Notes: generated by a model from the letters alone, not told the origin. Positions 23,611 to 32,576 are shown, counted from the stretch's first letter. The stretch is 33,621 nucleotides of DNA from Bacteroidota bacterium (GCA_026391125.1 JAPLEO010000022.1:1-33621); one strand, 5' to 3'. Translations and numbers: made by a program.

Positions 23611-26349
23611 TTATTCTTTTGTTGAGATCACTACTTGGCTTGGAGATTGTTGTTGATAATGGTTCGCCCGCATTTCATTGGGTGAATCCATTTTAGGTCC
23701 TTGTTCAATTTTTCGCCAATCAATATCAAGATGATATTTTTTCATTGCTTTTTTTGCATCAAAAATTCTTTCGTCGTGTTTAACAAGAGTATAGGGTGTA
23801 TAATCGGGCTTATTAGTGAAAAAGTCGGTCAACAAACTACCAGTAGCATCATATTGATTAACATAGGGAACCCCTAAAATATTATAGATTGTTTTTAAAA
23901 TTGACCCAAAGTTTGCATGGGTGTGGCTCACGTAGTTTTTCTTAACATAAGGTCCTGCCATCATCAAAATTGAACGATGTGCATCAATATGATCAACACC
24001 ACCCTGGGGGTCGTCTTCTGTGATGATCACTAACATGTTTTTCCAATATTTAGTTCTTGAAAGAAAGTGTAAAATTCTTCCAACAGCTAAATCATTATCC
24101 GCAACAAAACTGTGTGGGAAATAATACCCATCTTCTGGTCTTGCTTTTGCAGTATGATCATTTGGAACTTGCATAGTTATTAAAGAAGGCATTTTTTCTT
24201 TGCCTATCAGCCATTTCTTTGTAAACTCAGATTCAAACTGTTCCATTCGAAATTGATCAGGAATATTCATATTGAATCCTGCATAATTATGGCTTGTATT
24301 AGGAAATAAAGCTTTCTGCATCGGTACCATTACAACATGCCCTGCACCTGTTGCTGTATCCATCCACTCTTCCCTGTTATGTGCAGTTTCATTTGCTTCA
24401 CCGAAATTATAAAATGGAATATTTTTTCTATCCAAGGCCTCCCAAACGCCTCCTTTCTCTGCATAATCTTCTGGATCCATACTACCAGTTGATCCTGGGA
24501 ATCTTCTACCAGCGGCCGAAGAAAATATTTTTGCTTCTTTGCTAACACTTGAGTTTACTTCAACCCACTCATTAGGAATTACACCCATCATCCAATGATG
24601 TCCATGAATAGAAGCATCGCTATCGCAATAAAAATTATCACTCAAAGCAAATTGCTGAGCGGCTTTATGATGATTTGGAGTAACGTTTAAATTTTTATAT
24701 TTCGGTCTTAATGAATCGGGAATAGTGTATTCGCAGTTAACCCCAAACCTTGCTAGAGAGCTATCTCCTTCTGCATTTTTAAACTGACCAAAGACTTCAT
24801 CATAGGTTCTATTTTCTTTAGTGATATAAACAATATATTTTATTGGCGTCTCTGTAATAGCAGGCAACACGGGTAAGGGGTTGTTGGCATTAGTGAATAC
24901 TTTTGTTGTTACAAATGTATTAGTGATGCATTTTTTTGTGTAAGCATTAAGTTGATCTATGTCTGGCATTGAGATCTTCTGAAAACTTCCCAGTTGTATA
25001 TCTCCAATATAAGTGCCTTGAATTGGCGCTTTAAAATCTTTTCCCCCATTTGGACCCGCCCCTAAGCCACGGCAAGTAATTACATAGATATCTTTTTCTT
25101 CTTTACCCAATAATACCCTTGTTGGTCCCCATCCTGTAGGTATCAAGCCCACTGTTTTTTTTGTAGGAATATCAATTACTGCAATTGCATTAAATCCAAG
25201 CAATGCTACATATAATGTTTTCTCGTCTTTACTTATTGTTATCCCAAAAGGCAATAATCCACGGTATTGATCTATCCTTCGATCAACCGTAATATTGATA
25301 TGCCCTTTGATCTTATGATTTTTTAAATCGATGATTGAAATATTATCATTCGTTGCATTTGTTACATATGCAAAGTCTTTACCAACTGCAATGCTATTTG
25401 GGCTAGCGCCACCAACTACTTCAGTTCCTTCGATCATTTGACCAATTTGGTATCCCGTCTTAAATTTATCAACAACTTTGTTAGTGCGCAGATCGATAGT
25501 AAAAACGCTCATCGCTTCTGGAGAATTAACATTCCCTACACCAGGAATTTTTCTTCCATCAACTTCCGTTCCTTCTCTAGATTCTTTTGTATCATTCCCG
25601 TAAGGATGATGCGATATCATGATGGAGTCAACACTCTTTTTCGTAGCTCCTTCAATTAATGGATAAGCATACATCCCAACATTTGCAACTATGGCTGTTT
25701 TACCATCGGTACTCAATGCTAATCCAAATGGTTGTCTACCAACAGGAATCGATGCTGTGATTTTTTTAGATTTTATATCGTAACGAATTAATCTGAAATT
25801 ACCTCTATCAAGGATCAACAATTCTGATTCATCTTGATTCAATACCAAATCTGAAGTAAAACTATCTTCAAACCTGACTCCTTTAACAATTCCGTTTAAA
25901 GAAATAGAATCAACAGTTTCCATCTTTTCTAAATCATACAGGATCACAGCGCCGTTATCTCCCCCACTCAAAAATATTTTTTTGGAATCTCGGGTAAAAG
26001 CTAATCCCAAATAAGATCCGTTTGAAAAAGGAGACTTAATTTTTTTATCGTAGGATGGCACACGAATGGCATCTAAACTATTCACGTCAATGAGCGTAAA
26101 AACGCCATCATGTAATGTTACAATTTTGCTTCCATCAGGTGATAATTTCATGCCGAATGGATCATGCGTAATACGCAATAATTGTCCAGCCGGGCTCACT
26201 ATTCTTCCACTAGGCAACACAGATTCCCCATTCGGATTGATGGTGCAGAAAGCCTGAATAGCGGGCACTTGCAAAATGTCGACTTCCTTTTGTGCAGTTA
26301 ATTGTGATACAAAAAAGATCAGTATCAATGAAGCGAACCCCTTTTTCAT
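23611..26349 (-). CDS. Exported YncE-type beta-propeller fused to a PF04185-like phosphoesterase
   Basis: About 912 residues. The ATG at 26349 gives the signal peptide MKKGFASLILIFFVSQLTAQ; an upstream GTG at 26397 would start inside the hairpin. The N-terminal half is a YncE-like propeller (VIDIPTKKTVGLIPTGWGP, ISIIDLKNHKIKGHI, PFGLALSTDGKTAIVANVG). The C-terminal half, from about residue 505, is alkaline-phosphatase-superfamily phosphoesterase: YITKENRTYDEVFG (metal-binding Glu-Asn), CDSDASIHGHHWMMG, EDDPQGGVDHIDAHR and SHTHANFGSILKTIYNILG. It should act in the periplasm on a phosphodiester, phospholipid headgroup or phosphonate ester. Its place between SusCD and the transporter suggests that it frees the small phosphonate. 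The substrate is not shown by the sequence. Confidence 0.87.
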   Translation of the reverse strand: MKKGFASLILIFFVSQLTAQKEVDILQVPAIQAFCTINPNGESVLPSGRIVSPAGQLLRITHDPFGMKLSPDGSKIVTLHDGVFTLIDVNSLDAIRVPSYDKKIKSPFSNGSYLGLAFTRDSKKIFLSGGDNGAVILYDLEKMETVDSISLNGIVKGVRFEDSFTSDLVLNQDESELLILDRGNFRLIRYDIKSKKITASIPVGRQPFGLALSTDGKTAIVANVGMYAYPLIEGATKKSVDSIMISHHPYGNDTKESREGTEVDGRKIPGVGNVNSPEAMSVFTIDLRTNKVVDKFKTGYQIGQMIEGTEVVGGASPNSIAVGKDFAYVTNATNDNISIIDLKNHKIKGHINITVDRRIDQYRGLLPFGITISKDEKTLYVALLGFNAIAVIDIPTKKTVGLIPTGWGPTRVLLGKEEKDIYVITCRGLGAGPNGGKDFKAPIQGTYIGDIQLGSFQKISMPDIDQLNAYTKKCITNTFVTTKVFTNANNPLPVLPAITETPIKYIVYITKENRTYDEVFGQFKNAEGDSSLARFGVNCEYTIPDSLRPKYKNLNVTPNHHKAAQQFALSDNFYCDSDASIHGHHWMMGVIPNEWVEVNSSVSKEAKIFSSAAGRRFPGSTGSMDPEDYAEKGGVWEALDRKNIPFYNFGEANETAHNREEWMDTATGAGHVVMVPMQKALFPNTSHNYAGFNMNIPDQFRMEQFESEFTKKWLIGKEKMPSLITMQVPNDHTAKARPEDGYYFPHSFVADNDLAVGRILHFLSRTKYWKNMLVIITEDDPQGGVDHIDAHRSILMMAGPYVKKNYVSHTHANFGSILKTIYNILGVPYVNQYDATGSLLTDFFTNKPDYTPYTLVKHDERIFDAKKAMKKYHLDIDWRKIEQGPKMDSPNEMRANHYQQQSPSQVVISTKE

Positions 26350-26360
26350 GCTTTCAATTT

Positions 26361-26406
26361 TAGAATAAAAATAGGAGTGAAACTTTACAAATCTCACTCC
26401 TATTTA
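26361..26406 (-). terminator. Terminator-like hairpin between SusD and the phosphoesterase
   Basis: A perfect 12-bp inverted repeat (26369-26380 with 26394-26405) has a 13-nt loop and is followed on the minus strand by TTTATTC. It ends about 20 nt before the phosphoesterase ATG, a layout like the hairpin at 5418-5444 after the first SusD. Partial read-through would give high SusCD and lower downstream expression. Confidence 0.7.
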
Positions 26407-26433
26407 TTTATTTACTTTAAGATAATCTATATT

Positions 26434-28020
26434 TTATTGAATCACCCACATTTTAGCATTGATATCGTCCTTACCACCATACTGACTAGCTACTGCTGCA
26501 GTAACATTATCCTTGTTGGTAGATAATTCAGATGAAGGATATTGGAAACGTAAAGGAATCACATTACTATTTCCTGTACCAGCTCCAGCAGAAAATGCAG
26601 GAACCCCAGTTCTTCTCCATTGGTAATAACCTTCATAACCAGAATTACGTGCTAAAGACAAATAGCGTTGAGTTAGAATCTGATTTAATCCTGTTGCATT
26701 ATCTCCTGCGTATTTCACAGTTGCTTGATTGAAATAATCTGTGAAGCTAAAGTTTACAGTATAATTTACGTAATCACCCGGCGCAGTGCCTTTTAAAAAT
26801 GATACAGTATTTGCACCATCAACAATGCCATAGAAAGAGAACATTGCTTTCACACCTTTTTGATACCAAGTATCTGCAGAACCAGTGATCCAACCGCGAT
26901 TAATTGCTTCAGCAATATTTAAACACATTTCAGGGTAACCAACAATGAAAGTATTTTCACCAACAAAACCATCATAATAACGCTTACGGCCAATAGGAGA
27001 AATCACAAATGAATTGATTTGCCCGCCCAAGGTACTCATGTCGTCTCCTGCTTTACCACCTACAAATGATTTGTAAGAAGTATCAGCAAATCCAAGGCCA
27101 CGAGCTGGATCAGCTACTTTCATGGCACGTAAATCATTCAAGCCAGCTAAGGTATTTAACCAAGTAGACGCTACACACAAACGAGTTGCATCATTACCAT
27201 AGTTACCTTTATTGTTTGGATAATAGTTAAACGCTGAGTTGTACTGATATTCCCAGTTGTCTGTTAAATCAGACATCAAAGGATACTTAGCAGGGTTATT
27301 GATCACATCTGCAAACTTTTGTTTGATATTTAAATCTGCATCAGTAGATTTTTTGCTCAGCTCTATCAATACGCGCAATTTATAAGCGTTAACCACTTTC
27401 TGCCATTGTTTCAATGTAGTTAAAGCATCTCTTGAATTACTGATTCTTTCCAAGAAATAAAAATCTCCTAAGATTGAAGTATTTGAAGCTGCTATTAAAG
27501 ACGCTAAATCTGTATTTGCATCTTCTAGCAGTTGTAAACTTTGAACAAATACTTGTTTCTGGGAATCATATTTTGGAGTTGGAACATCCAACCCTTTTAA
27601 TGCGTCAGACATGGGCAAGTCCCCCACTTTCAAAGACATATTTACAAATATATACGCTTTAAAAAATTTCGCCAATGCACTGTAAGGATTTACTGCCTTA
27701 GGATCATTTGAAGCTTTCGCAGCTTCCATCTCCATTGATTTGATATTATTTAAAATACCATAATTCAATGATGCACTTCCAGACCAATATTCGTTGGTTC
27801 CATAATATGTATACGTTGACAAAGTATATTGTCCAAATTTATCTTCATCACCAGCTGGAAAAACCATTAGTGAATTCTCGATTTGTCTTAATAAAAGATA
27901 CGCAGGAACAGCAGTTGGCTGATTAGGATTCACTGCATACTTTTCGTATGATTTGGTACAGCTACTAGCTATCATTGCAACAGCAAGAAACGCAATACCT
28001 ATTTGTTTATTCAATTTCAT
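26434..28020 (-). CDS. SusD-like nutrient-binding lipoprotein (SusD-like_2 type)
   Basis: About 528 residues. The ATG at 28020 gives MKLNKQIGIAFLAVAMIASS and a lipobox Cys; the frame extends further upstream without a better signal. The mature start YEKYAVNPNQPTAVPAYLLL is typical of the SusD-like_2 branch (PF12771), distinct from the SusD at 5471-7249. The C-terminus contains YEGYYQWRRTGVPAF and IPLRFQYPSSELSTN, also usual for this branch. It is expected to cap the SusC protein encoded 37 bp upstream and to bind the ligand outside the cell. It is part of the putative phosphonate cluster. Confidence 0.9.
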   Translation of the reverse strand: MKLNKQIGIAFLAVAMIASSCTKSYEKYAVNPNQPTAVPAYLLLRQIENSLMVFPAGDEDKFGQYTLSTYTYYGTNEYWSGSASLNYGILNNIKSMEMEAAKASNDPKAVNPYSALAKFFKAYIFVNMSLKVGDLPMSDALKGLDVPTPKYDSQKQVFVQSLQLLEDANTDLASLIAASNTSILGDFYFLERISNSRDALTTLKQWQKVVNAYKLRVLIELSKKSTDADLNIKQKFADVINNPAKYPLMSDLTDNWEYQYNSAFNYYPNNKGNYGNDATRLCVASTWLNTLAGLNDLRAMKVADPARGLGFADTSYKSFVGGKAGDDMSTLGGQINSFVISPIGRKRYYDGFVGENTFIVGYPEMCLNIAEAINRGWITGSADTWYQKGVKAMFSFYGIVDGANTVSFLKGTAPGDYVNYTVNFSFTDYFNQATVKYAGDNATGLNQILTQRYLSLARNSGYEGYYQWRRTGVPAFSAGAGTGNSNVIPLRFQYPSSELSTNKDNVTAAVASQYGGKDDINAKMWVIQ

Positions 28021-28057
28021 AATGATGTTTTTTAATGTTTTCAAATGGTTAAAAGAA

Positions 28058-31000
28058 TTAGAAAACAAAATTTACGTTAAAGCCATAGCTGCGAGTAGTA
28101 GGTGTTTGCAAGTTATACTCTTTGCTATTTCCGCTATTATAATTACGACCAGAATATTGGTCAATATCCATATCCTTGAAACGAGAAGGGAAGAAATATA
28201 ATAGGTTACGTCCAACCAATGAAATATCGATTTTGGTAATAAATGATTTCTTTCCTAATGCAGATTGAGGAACAGAATAAGTGATGGTTAACTCACGAAG
28301 TTTTGCATAAGTCTTACTAACAGAAGTATGTTCAAAATCGTTAAAGAAGCTACTCACATAATCTTGAATAAAAGGGATTACACTTTTATTTTGAGTAAAT
28401 TGTAATGCACTAAGATTAGTAATAACGCCAGTAACTGGATCATATTTAATTGCTGTAGCATTTGAAATTTGAACACCTTCCCCAACATAAGTTCCTTTAT
28501 AATTAGGATCTAAAGTATAAGTTCCTGTAGAAGCATTATAAACCATCGCTTTGGCTTCTGCTGCTCTTGCTACTCCTACTGCACCTTCTACAGTAAAGAT
28601 GTTTGATCCGCCTTCAATACCTTTTCTCATAACACGGTCTTGAATCACACCACCCACTTTACCATCAAACTGGAATCCAAGGCTAAATTGTTTGTAACTA
28701 AATTTATTGTAAATAGACCAGCTCCAATTAGCATCAGCATGTCCTACATATTGTGCTTTAGGTAAGTAAACTGGATATCCAGCACTGTTATTGATGACTT
28801 GTCCGTCAGCCGTTTTTGCAGTAATACCAGAATAGATTTTATCTACACGATCCCCTTGTTGAAACTGATAGTTTGCAAAGTTGGATGGCAAATCTTTGTA
28901 TGTTTCAGTAAACGTTGACCAGTTCAACATCACATCCCAGTTCAATCCTTTTTCATTTCTCAATGGAGAACCTGTGATAGAAAGTTCCGCACCTTTAATT
29001 TGAGTTTTAATTGCGTTGGTAGTAAATCCTGTTAAACCCGTTGTTTGAGACAATGGATAATTACGGATACCAGGACCATTGATGTTATTATAATAAGTTG
29101 CGCTCAGTCCTAATCTATTTTTTAAGAACTTCATATCAAACCCAAACTCAGAACTTGTAAGCTGAGAAGATTTGATATTAGGATCAATTACATTTGAAGG
29201 AGCATAAGCACCACTCTGTCCATTATAAACTGTTCCAATGCTATAAGCAGGGTTAGACAATGAATAAGAAGGACCACCATAAGCACTTACATAAGGATCA
29301 CCATAACCAAGCGGATAAGCTGCTGGGCCGATATAAGTTGAAGTACTTGGAGATTTAGCAGATGCATAAGAAGCTCTTACTTTAAAAAAGCTGATCACTT
29401 CAGGTAATTTTACATAATCAGAAATTACGGATGCCCCACTAAAAGAAGGATAGAAATAAGTATTGTTATTCAACAATAGTGTCGAGTTTTTATCTACTCT
29501 ACCAGTTGTGTTGAGAGTAAAGTATTTCCCAAAATCAATACTTGCAGAATAGTAAGCACTCAATACCAACATGTCCGAATTAAAGTTATAAGCTCTAATT
29601 GGATTCAATGAGTTAGCAAAAGAATACAAACCTGGTACGTTCAAGTAATCAGTAGTAGTGAAAGTAGATCTATAAGAGAAATTTCTTGCATTCACACCAC
29701 CAGTAACATCCAATGCAATATTGTGTTTGAACTTGTTGTTATACTTAACCAAACCTTCCACGTTATTATCAAACAAAGAACGAGAGTCTTCTCGATAATC
29801 ACCACGATTCAATTCTCTACCATAAGGGTGAGCAGAATAAGGAAGCTTCTCAGTTCTCATCACATCATTTGTGCTGATATTAGTTCTAATAATTGCTTCT
29901 AGATGTGAGTTCGCTTTATAAGACAAAGCAATATTACCGGTGATATCATTTTTGGTATGACTACGTAACCACTCATAACTCATGAAATAAGGGTTATGAT
30001 AACGTTGATATTCAGCAAAAACTGACTGAACACCTTCTTTACCTGGCTGCCAATAATTTTTCATGTCATCAATATTCCAGTCAGCACCAGTCCAAACAGT
30101 CATTGAATAAATAATACTGTTGGGTCCGTAAGATACATCTGGAATGTTTGGAGAGGATTGACGATTGTAGTTTAAAGTACCTTCAATTTTTAATTTGCTG
30201 CTCAAATTATAGCTAGCATTCATATTGAAATTGACGGTATTTAATTTAGTATTTGGAACAATCCCTTTCTGATAAGTATTAGTCAAAGACATTCTTACAC
30301 TTGAACGATCGGTGGATGAAGCGAAACTTAAGTTGTTAGTGGTTAATAAACCAGCTTCAATAAAACGCTTCAAGTTATCAACTCCAACTGCTCTGTAAGG
30401 CGTTGCTTTTCTAATACCAGTAACCGGATCAATCGGACTATTATATTGAGGAATTAATTGGCCGTTTAAAGCAGGTCCCCATACATCATAATCACCATCA
30501 TTTAATCCACCTCCTTTACCATCTCCGAAAATATACTGAGAGTAATCTCCACCGCCATATAACGCTTGGGTTTTCGGCAATGCTATAAAACCCTTGTTTA
30601 CTTGGGTACTAGAATTGAATTCAATTGTATATCCTTTATCATTTTTTTTCGCTTTCTTAGTAGTAATTAAGATCGCACCATTTTGTGCACGGCTACCATA
30701 AATAGCTGTAGCAGCAAGACCTTTTAAAACAGTGTAAGATTCAATATCATCTGGACTTAGATTCCAAGTATCAGAAGTAATTGGAATACCATCTACTACA
30801 TACAAGCTAATATTATATCCCCGTAATGATACGTTAGGAGCAGATAACATTTCTTGGTTGATAGCAACATCCAAACCAGCTACTTTACCAACAAGTCCGT
30901 TAATTGGGTTCACTTCTCTTGCTTTAACAAGATCAGCACCTTTAACTTCTTGTACAGAGTAACCTAATTTTTTTGTTTCTCTTTTAACACCCAATCCAGT

Positions 31001-31297
31001 AACCACTACCTCACTCAACTGATCAGCTGATGGGTTTAAACTGATGGTAACATCTGAACTGGTAACTGCTACTTTTTTTGTGGTATAGCCAACAAAACTT
31101 ACAGTCACTTGACTTCCTTGTGCAGCAGCGATACTAAATGTACCAGTTGCGCTTGAAGTAGTTTGTTGTTTACCATTCGAAATTACTGCGCCTTCAATTG
31201 GCTTAGCAGTAGCTGCATCTAACACTTTTCCGCTAACAGTAGCGTTCTGTGCTTGTGCTTGAAATACAAATAAGCAAATTGCTAATGGTAATAGCAA
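28058..31297 (-). CDS. SusC/RagA-family TonB-dependent transporter with an unusual start
   Basis: About 1079 residues. Domains: CarboxypepD_reg-like (ATVSGKVLDAATAKPIEGAV), TonB-box-like EVVVTGLGV, plug (NVSLRGYNISLYVVDGIP, DIESYTVLKGLAATAIYGSR, NGAILITTKKAKK), barrel, and final RSYGFNVNFVF. No ATG is available near the N-terminus. TTG at 31297 gives MLLPLAICLFVFQAQAQ, a signal peptide with no positive charge at its head. The same frame stays open upstream as QFYSNSFLL back to a TAA at 31322-31324, so either a rare start codon or a sequence error or small frameshift is likely. It begins the putative phosphonate operon and is divergent from the receiver-protein gene. Confidence 0.88.
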   Translation of the reverse strand: MLLPLAICLFVFQAQAQNATVSGKVLDAATAKPIEGAVISNGKQQTTSSATGTFSIAAAQGSQVTVSFVGYTTKKVAVTSSDVTISLNPSADQLSEVVVTGLGVKRETKKLGYSVQEVKGADLVKAREVNPINGLVGKVAGLDVAINQEMLSAPNVSLRGYNISLYVVDGIPITSDTWNLSPDDIESYTVLKGLAATAIYGSRAQNGAILITTKKAKKNDKGYTIEFNSSTQVNKGFIALPKTQALYGGGDYSQYIFGDGKGGGLNDGDYDVWGPALNGQLIPQYNSPIDPVTGIRKATPYRAVGVDNLKRFIEAGLLTTNNLSFASSTDRSSVRMSLTNTYQKGIVPNTKLNTVNFNMNASYNLSSKLKIEGTLNYNRQSSPNIPDVSYGPNSIIYSMTVWTGADWNIDDMKNYWQPGKEGVQSVFAEYQRYHNPYFMSYEWLRSHTKNDITGNIALSYKANSHLEAIIRTNISTNDVMRTEKLPYSAHPYGRELNRGDYREDSRSLFDNNVEGLVKYNNKFKHNIALDVTGGVNARNFSYRSTFTTTDYLNVPGLYSFANSLNPIRAYNFNSDMLVLSAYYSASIDFGKYFTLNTTGRVDKNSTLLLNNNTYFYPSFSGASVISDYVKLPEVISFFKVRASYASAKSPSTSTYIGPAAYPLGYGDPYVSAYGGPSYSLSNPAYSIGTVYNGQSGAYAPSNVIDPNIKSSQLTSSEFGFDMKFLKNRLGLSATYYNNINGPGIRNYPLSQTTGLTGFTTNAIKTQIKGAELSITGSPLRNEKGLNWDVMLNWSTFTETYKDLPSNFANYQFQQGDRVDKIYSGITAKTADGQVINNSAGYPVYLPKAQYVGHADANWSWSIYNKFSYKQFSLGFQFDGKVGGVIQDRVMRKGIEGGSNIFTVEGAVGVARAAEAKAMVYNASTGTYTLDPNYKGTYVGEGVQISNATAIKYDPVTGVITNLSALQFTQNKSVIPFIQDYVSSFFNDFEHTSVSKTYAKLRELTITYSVPQSALGKKSFITKIDISLVGRNLLYFFPSRFKDMDIDQYSGRNYNSGNSKEYNLQTPTTRSYGFNVNFVF

Positions 31298-31393
31298 TAA
31301 GAATGAATTGCTATAAAATTGTTAAGCCTTTAAATATCAATTTTTCGTAATTGAAACTTTGCTGTAAACATTTTTAAGGCATTTTGCTGTAAT

Positions 31394-31435
31394 AGTTAAA
31401 CAAGTATTTTAACTTAGAAATAATATTGTTTAACT
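31394..31435. promoter_or_regulatory. Inverted repeat in the divergent promoter region
   Basis: AGTTAAACAA (31394-31403) and TTGTTTAACT (31426-31435) are perfect 10-base inverted repeats, with centres 32 bp (about three helical turns) apart. They lie between the divergent SusC and receiver-protein genes, where an operator controlling one or both genes would be expected. Confidence 0.4.
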
Positions 31436-31478
31436 TTAGCATATAGCCAAAAAAGAAAGATTATTTTTATTTAAATAA

Positions 31479-31883
31479 ATGACACAAGTAAACAGCATAT
31501 TGATTATAGATGATGACCCTTTATTTTTATTATTGGTCAAGAAAACAATCATGAAATATGAGTTTGCCAAAACCATATCAGCATTTAGTAATGGTTTGGA
31601 AGCATTTGATGAATTGAAGCAAAAAATCAACGAACCGGCAGCATTGCCTGATATTATTTTATTAGACATCAATATGCCGATTATGGATGGCTGGGAATTT
31701 TTGGATCAATTCCTACCCTTTCTTGAAAAAACTGCTAAAAAGATTTCCATATATATCGCGACCTCTTCGATTGCCGAAGACGATAAAAAGAAGGCTAAGA
31801 CTTACCCTACCATTATTGATTACTTACTCAAGCCAATTGACCAACCAATTTTAGCTAAAATCATTGAAGCGCATAATCAATAG
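31479..31883 (+). CDS. Single-domain response regulator (CheY-like receiver)
   Basis: 134 residues, a receiver domain only. The acidic pair and following residues are in IIDDDP (Asp11-13), the phospho-acceptor Asp63 in IILLDINMP, the switch Thr/Ser in IATSS (about 94-96) and the conserved Lys in YLLKPI (about 117). No DNA-binding or enzymatic output domain and no histidine kinase gene are nearby. Such proteins act through protein-protein contact or in a phosphorelay. The gene is divergent from the SusC of the phosphonate cluster, but a regulatory link is not shown. It converges on the RibD_C-like gene with a 29-bp gap. Confidence 0.92.
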   Translation: MTQVNSILIIDDDPLFLLLVKKTIMKYEFAKTISAFSNGLEAFDELKQKINEPAALPDIILLDINMPIMDGWEFLDQFLPFLEKTAKKISIYIATSSIAEDDKKKAKTYPTIIDYLLKPIDQPILAKIIEAHNQ

Positions 31884-31900
31884 GATTGATTTATTCTTTG
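31875..31900 (+). terminator. Possible weak terminator after the receiver gene
   Basis: AATCAAT/ATTGATT (31875-31881 with 31885-31891) has a 3-nt loop, overlaps the TAG stop and is followed by TATTCTTT. The stem is AT-only, so its strength is doubtful. Confidence 0.35.
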
Positions 31901-31912
31901 ACCAAGAAATAA

Positions 31913-32479
31913 CTATTTATTCTTGATTGAGTACAAAAGTTCCACCATACCGTTTTTGTATGCTGTAACATCTTGCAAATGTAATAAATGTTCTTTCCTT
32001 AGATTTTCGAAAAAAGGAATCCCATCTCCTAAAAGTATTGGTAAAATTGAAATTCTTATTTCGTCCACTAAATTTAATCGCATGAATTCTTTGACAAGTT
32101 TAGCTCCACCAACTAACCAAACATTCTTGTATTTATGTTCTAATTGTTCTTTGATCAGCTTACTAAGATTACCAGAATATATTTGAACATTTGATCTATT
32201 TACATTTAGATTACGTTGAGAAATTACGATTGTTGGCGTATCTCCGTAAGCCCAAGCATTTGTCTTTGAAAGTTCCACTGCGTGCTCATACGTCCCAGAT
32301 CCCATGATATAGCAATCGATGGATTTAAGAAATGCGTCGTTCACATCATTGGTTACTTCAACTCCTTTTTCGTAAGAATCTGTTGTATCCAACCATGAAA
32401 TACTATTGTCATTTTTGGCTATAAAGCCATCAAGACTAGACACCATATGAATCGTTAATTTGAATGCTTCTGAAGACAT
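31913..32479 (-). CDS. Dihydrofolate reductase-like protein (RibD C-terminal fold)
   Basis: About 188 residues when started at MSSEAFKLTIHMVSSLDGF (32479). Family features: the strand and loop VSSLDGFIAKNDNSISWL, CYIMGSGTYEHAV, PTIVISQRNL, VWLVGGAKLVKEFMR for NADPH binding, and VDEIRISILPILLGDGIPFF. This is the stand-alone DHFR/RibD_C family (YwjB, YyaP group), small NADPH-dependent reductases of unknown substrate. The frame stays open to an ATG at 32542, adding MKVQLLLLLISINLLSLKPL, which looks like a signal peptide. The family is normally cytoplasmic, so the shorter start is preferred but not proven. The gene stands alone. Confidence 0.85.
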   Translation of the reverse strand: MSSEAFKLTIHMVSSLDGFIAKNDNSISWLDTTDSYEKGVEVTNDVNDAFLKSIDCYIMGSGTYEHAVELSKTNAWAYGDTPTIVISQRNLNVNRSNVQIYSGNLSKLIKEQLEHKYKNVWLVGGAKLVKEFMRLNLVDEIRISILPILLGDGIPFFENLRKEHLLHLQDVTAYKNGMVELLYSIKNK

Positions 32480-32563
32480 GGTTAATGGTTTTAATGATAA
32501 TAGATTAATTGAAATAAGCAGTAAAAGCAATTGAACCTTCATTGCCCATATACTAATTTACTG

Positions 32564-32576
32564 AGAGATATTCTCT
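32564..32576. promoter_or_regulatory. Small palindrome upstream of the RibD_C-like gene
   Basis: AGAGA-TAT-TCTCT is a perfect inverted repeat about 20 bp before the longer possible start of the gene. It is a possible operator, with nothing else to support it. Confidence 0.2.

Noticed and set aside
31479..31883. DNA-binding regulator of the phosphonate cluster
   Set aside because: The protein ends after the receiver domain, with no helix-turn-helix or LytTR output domain.
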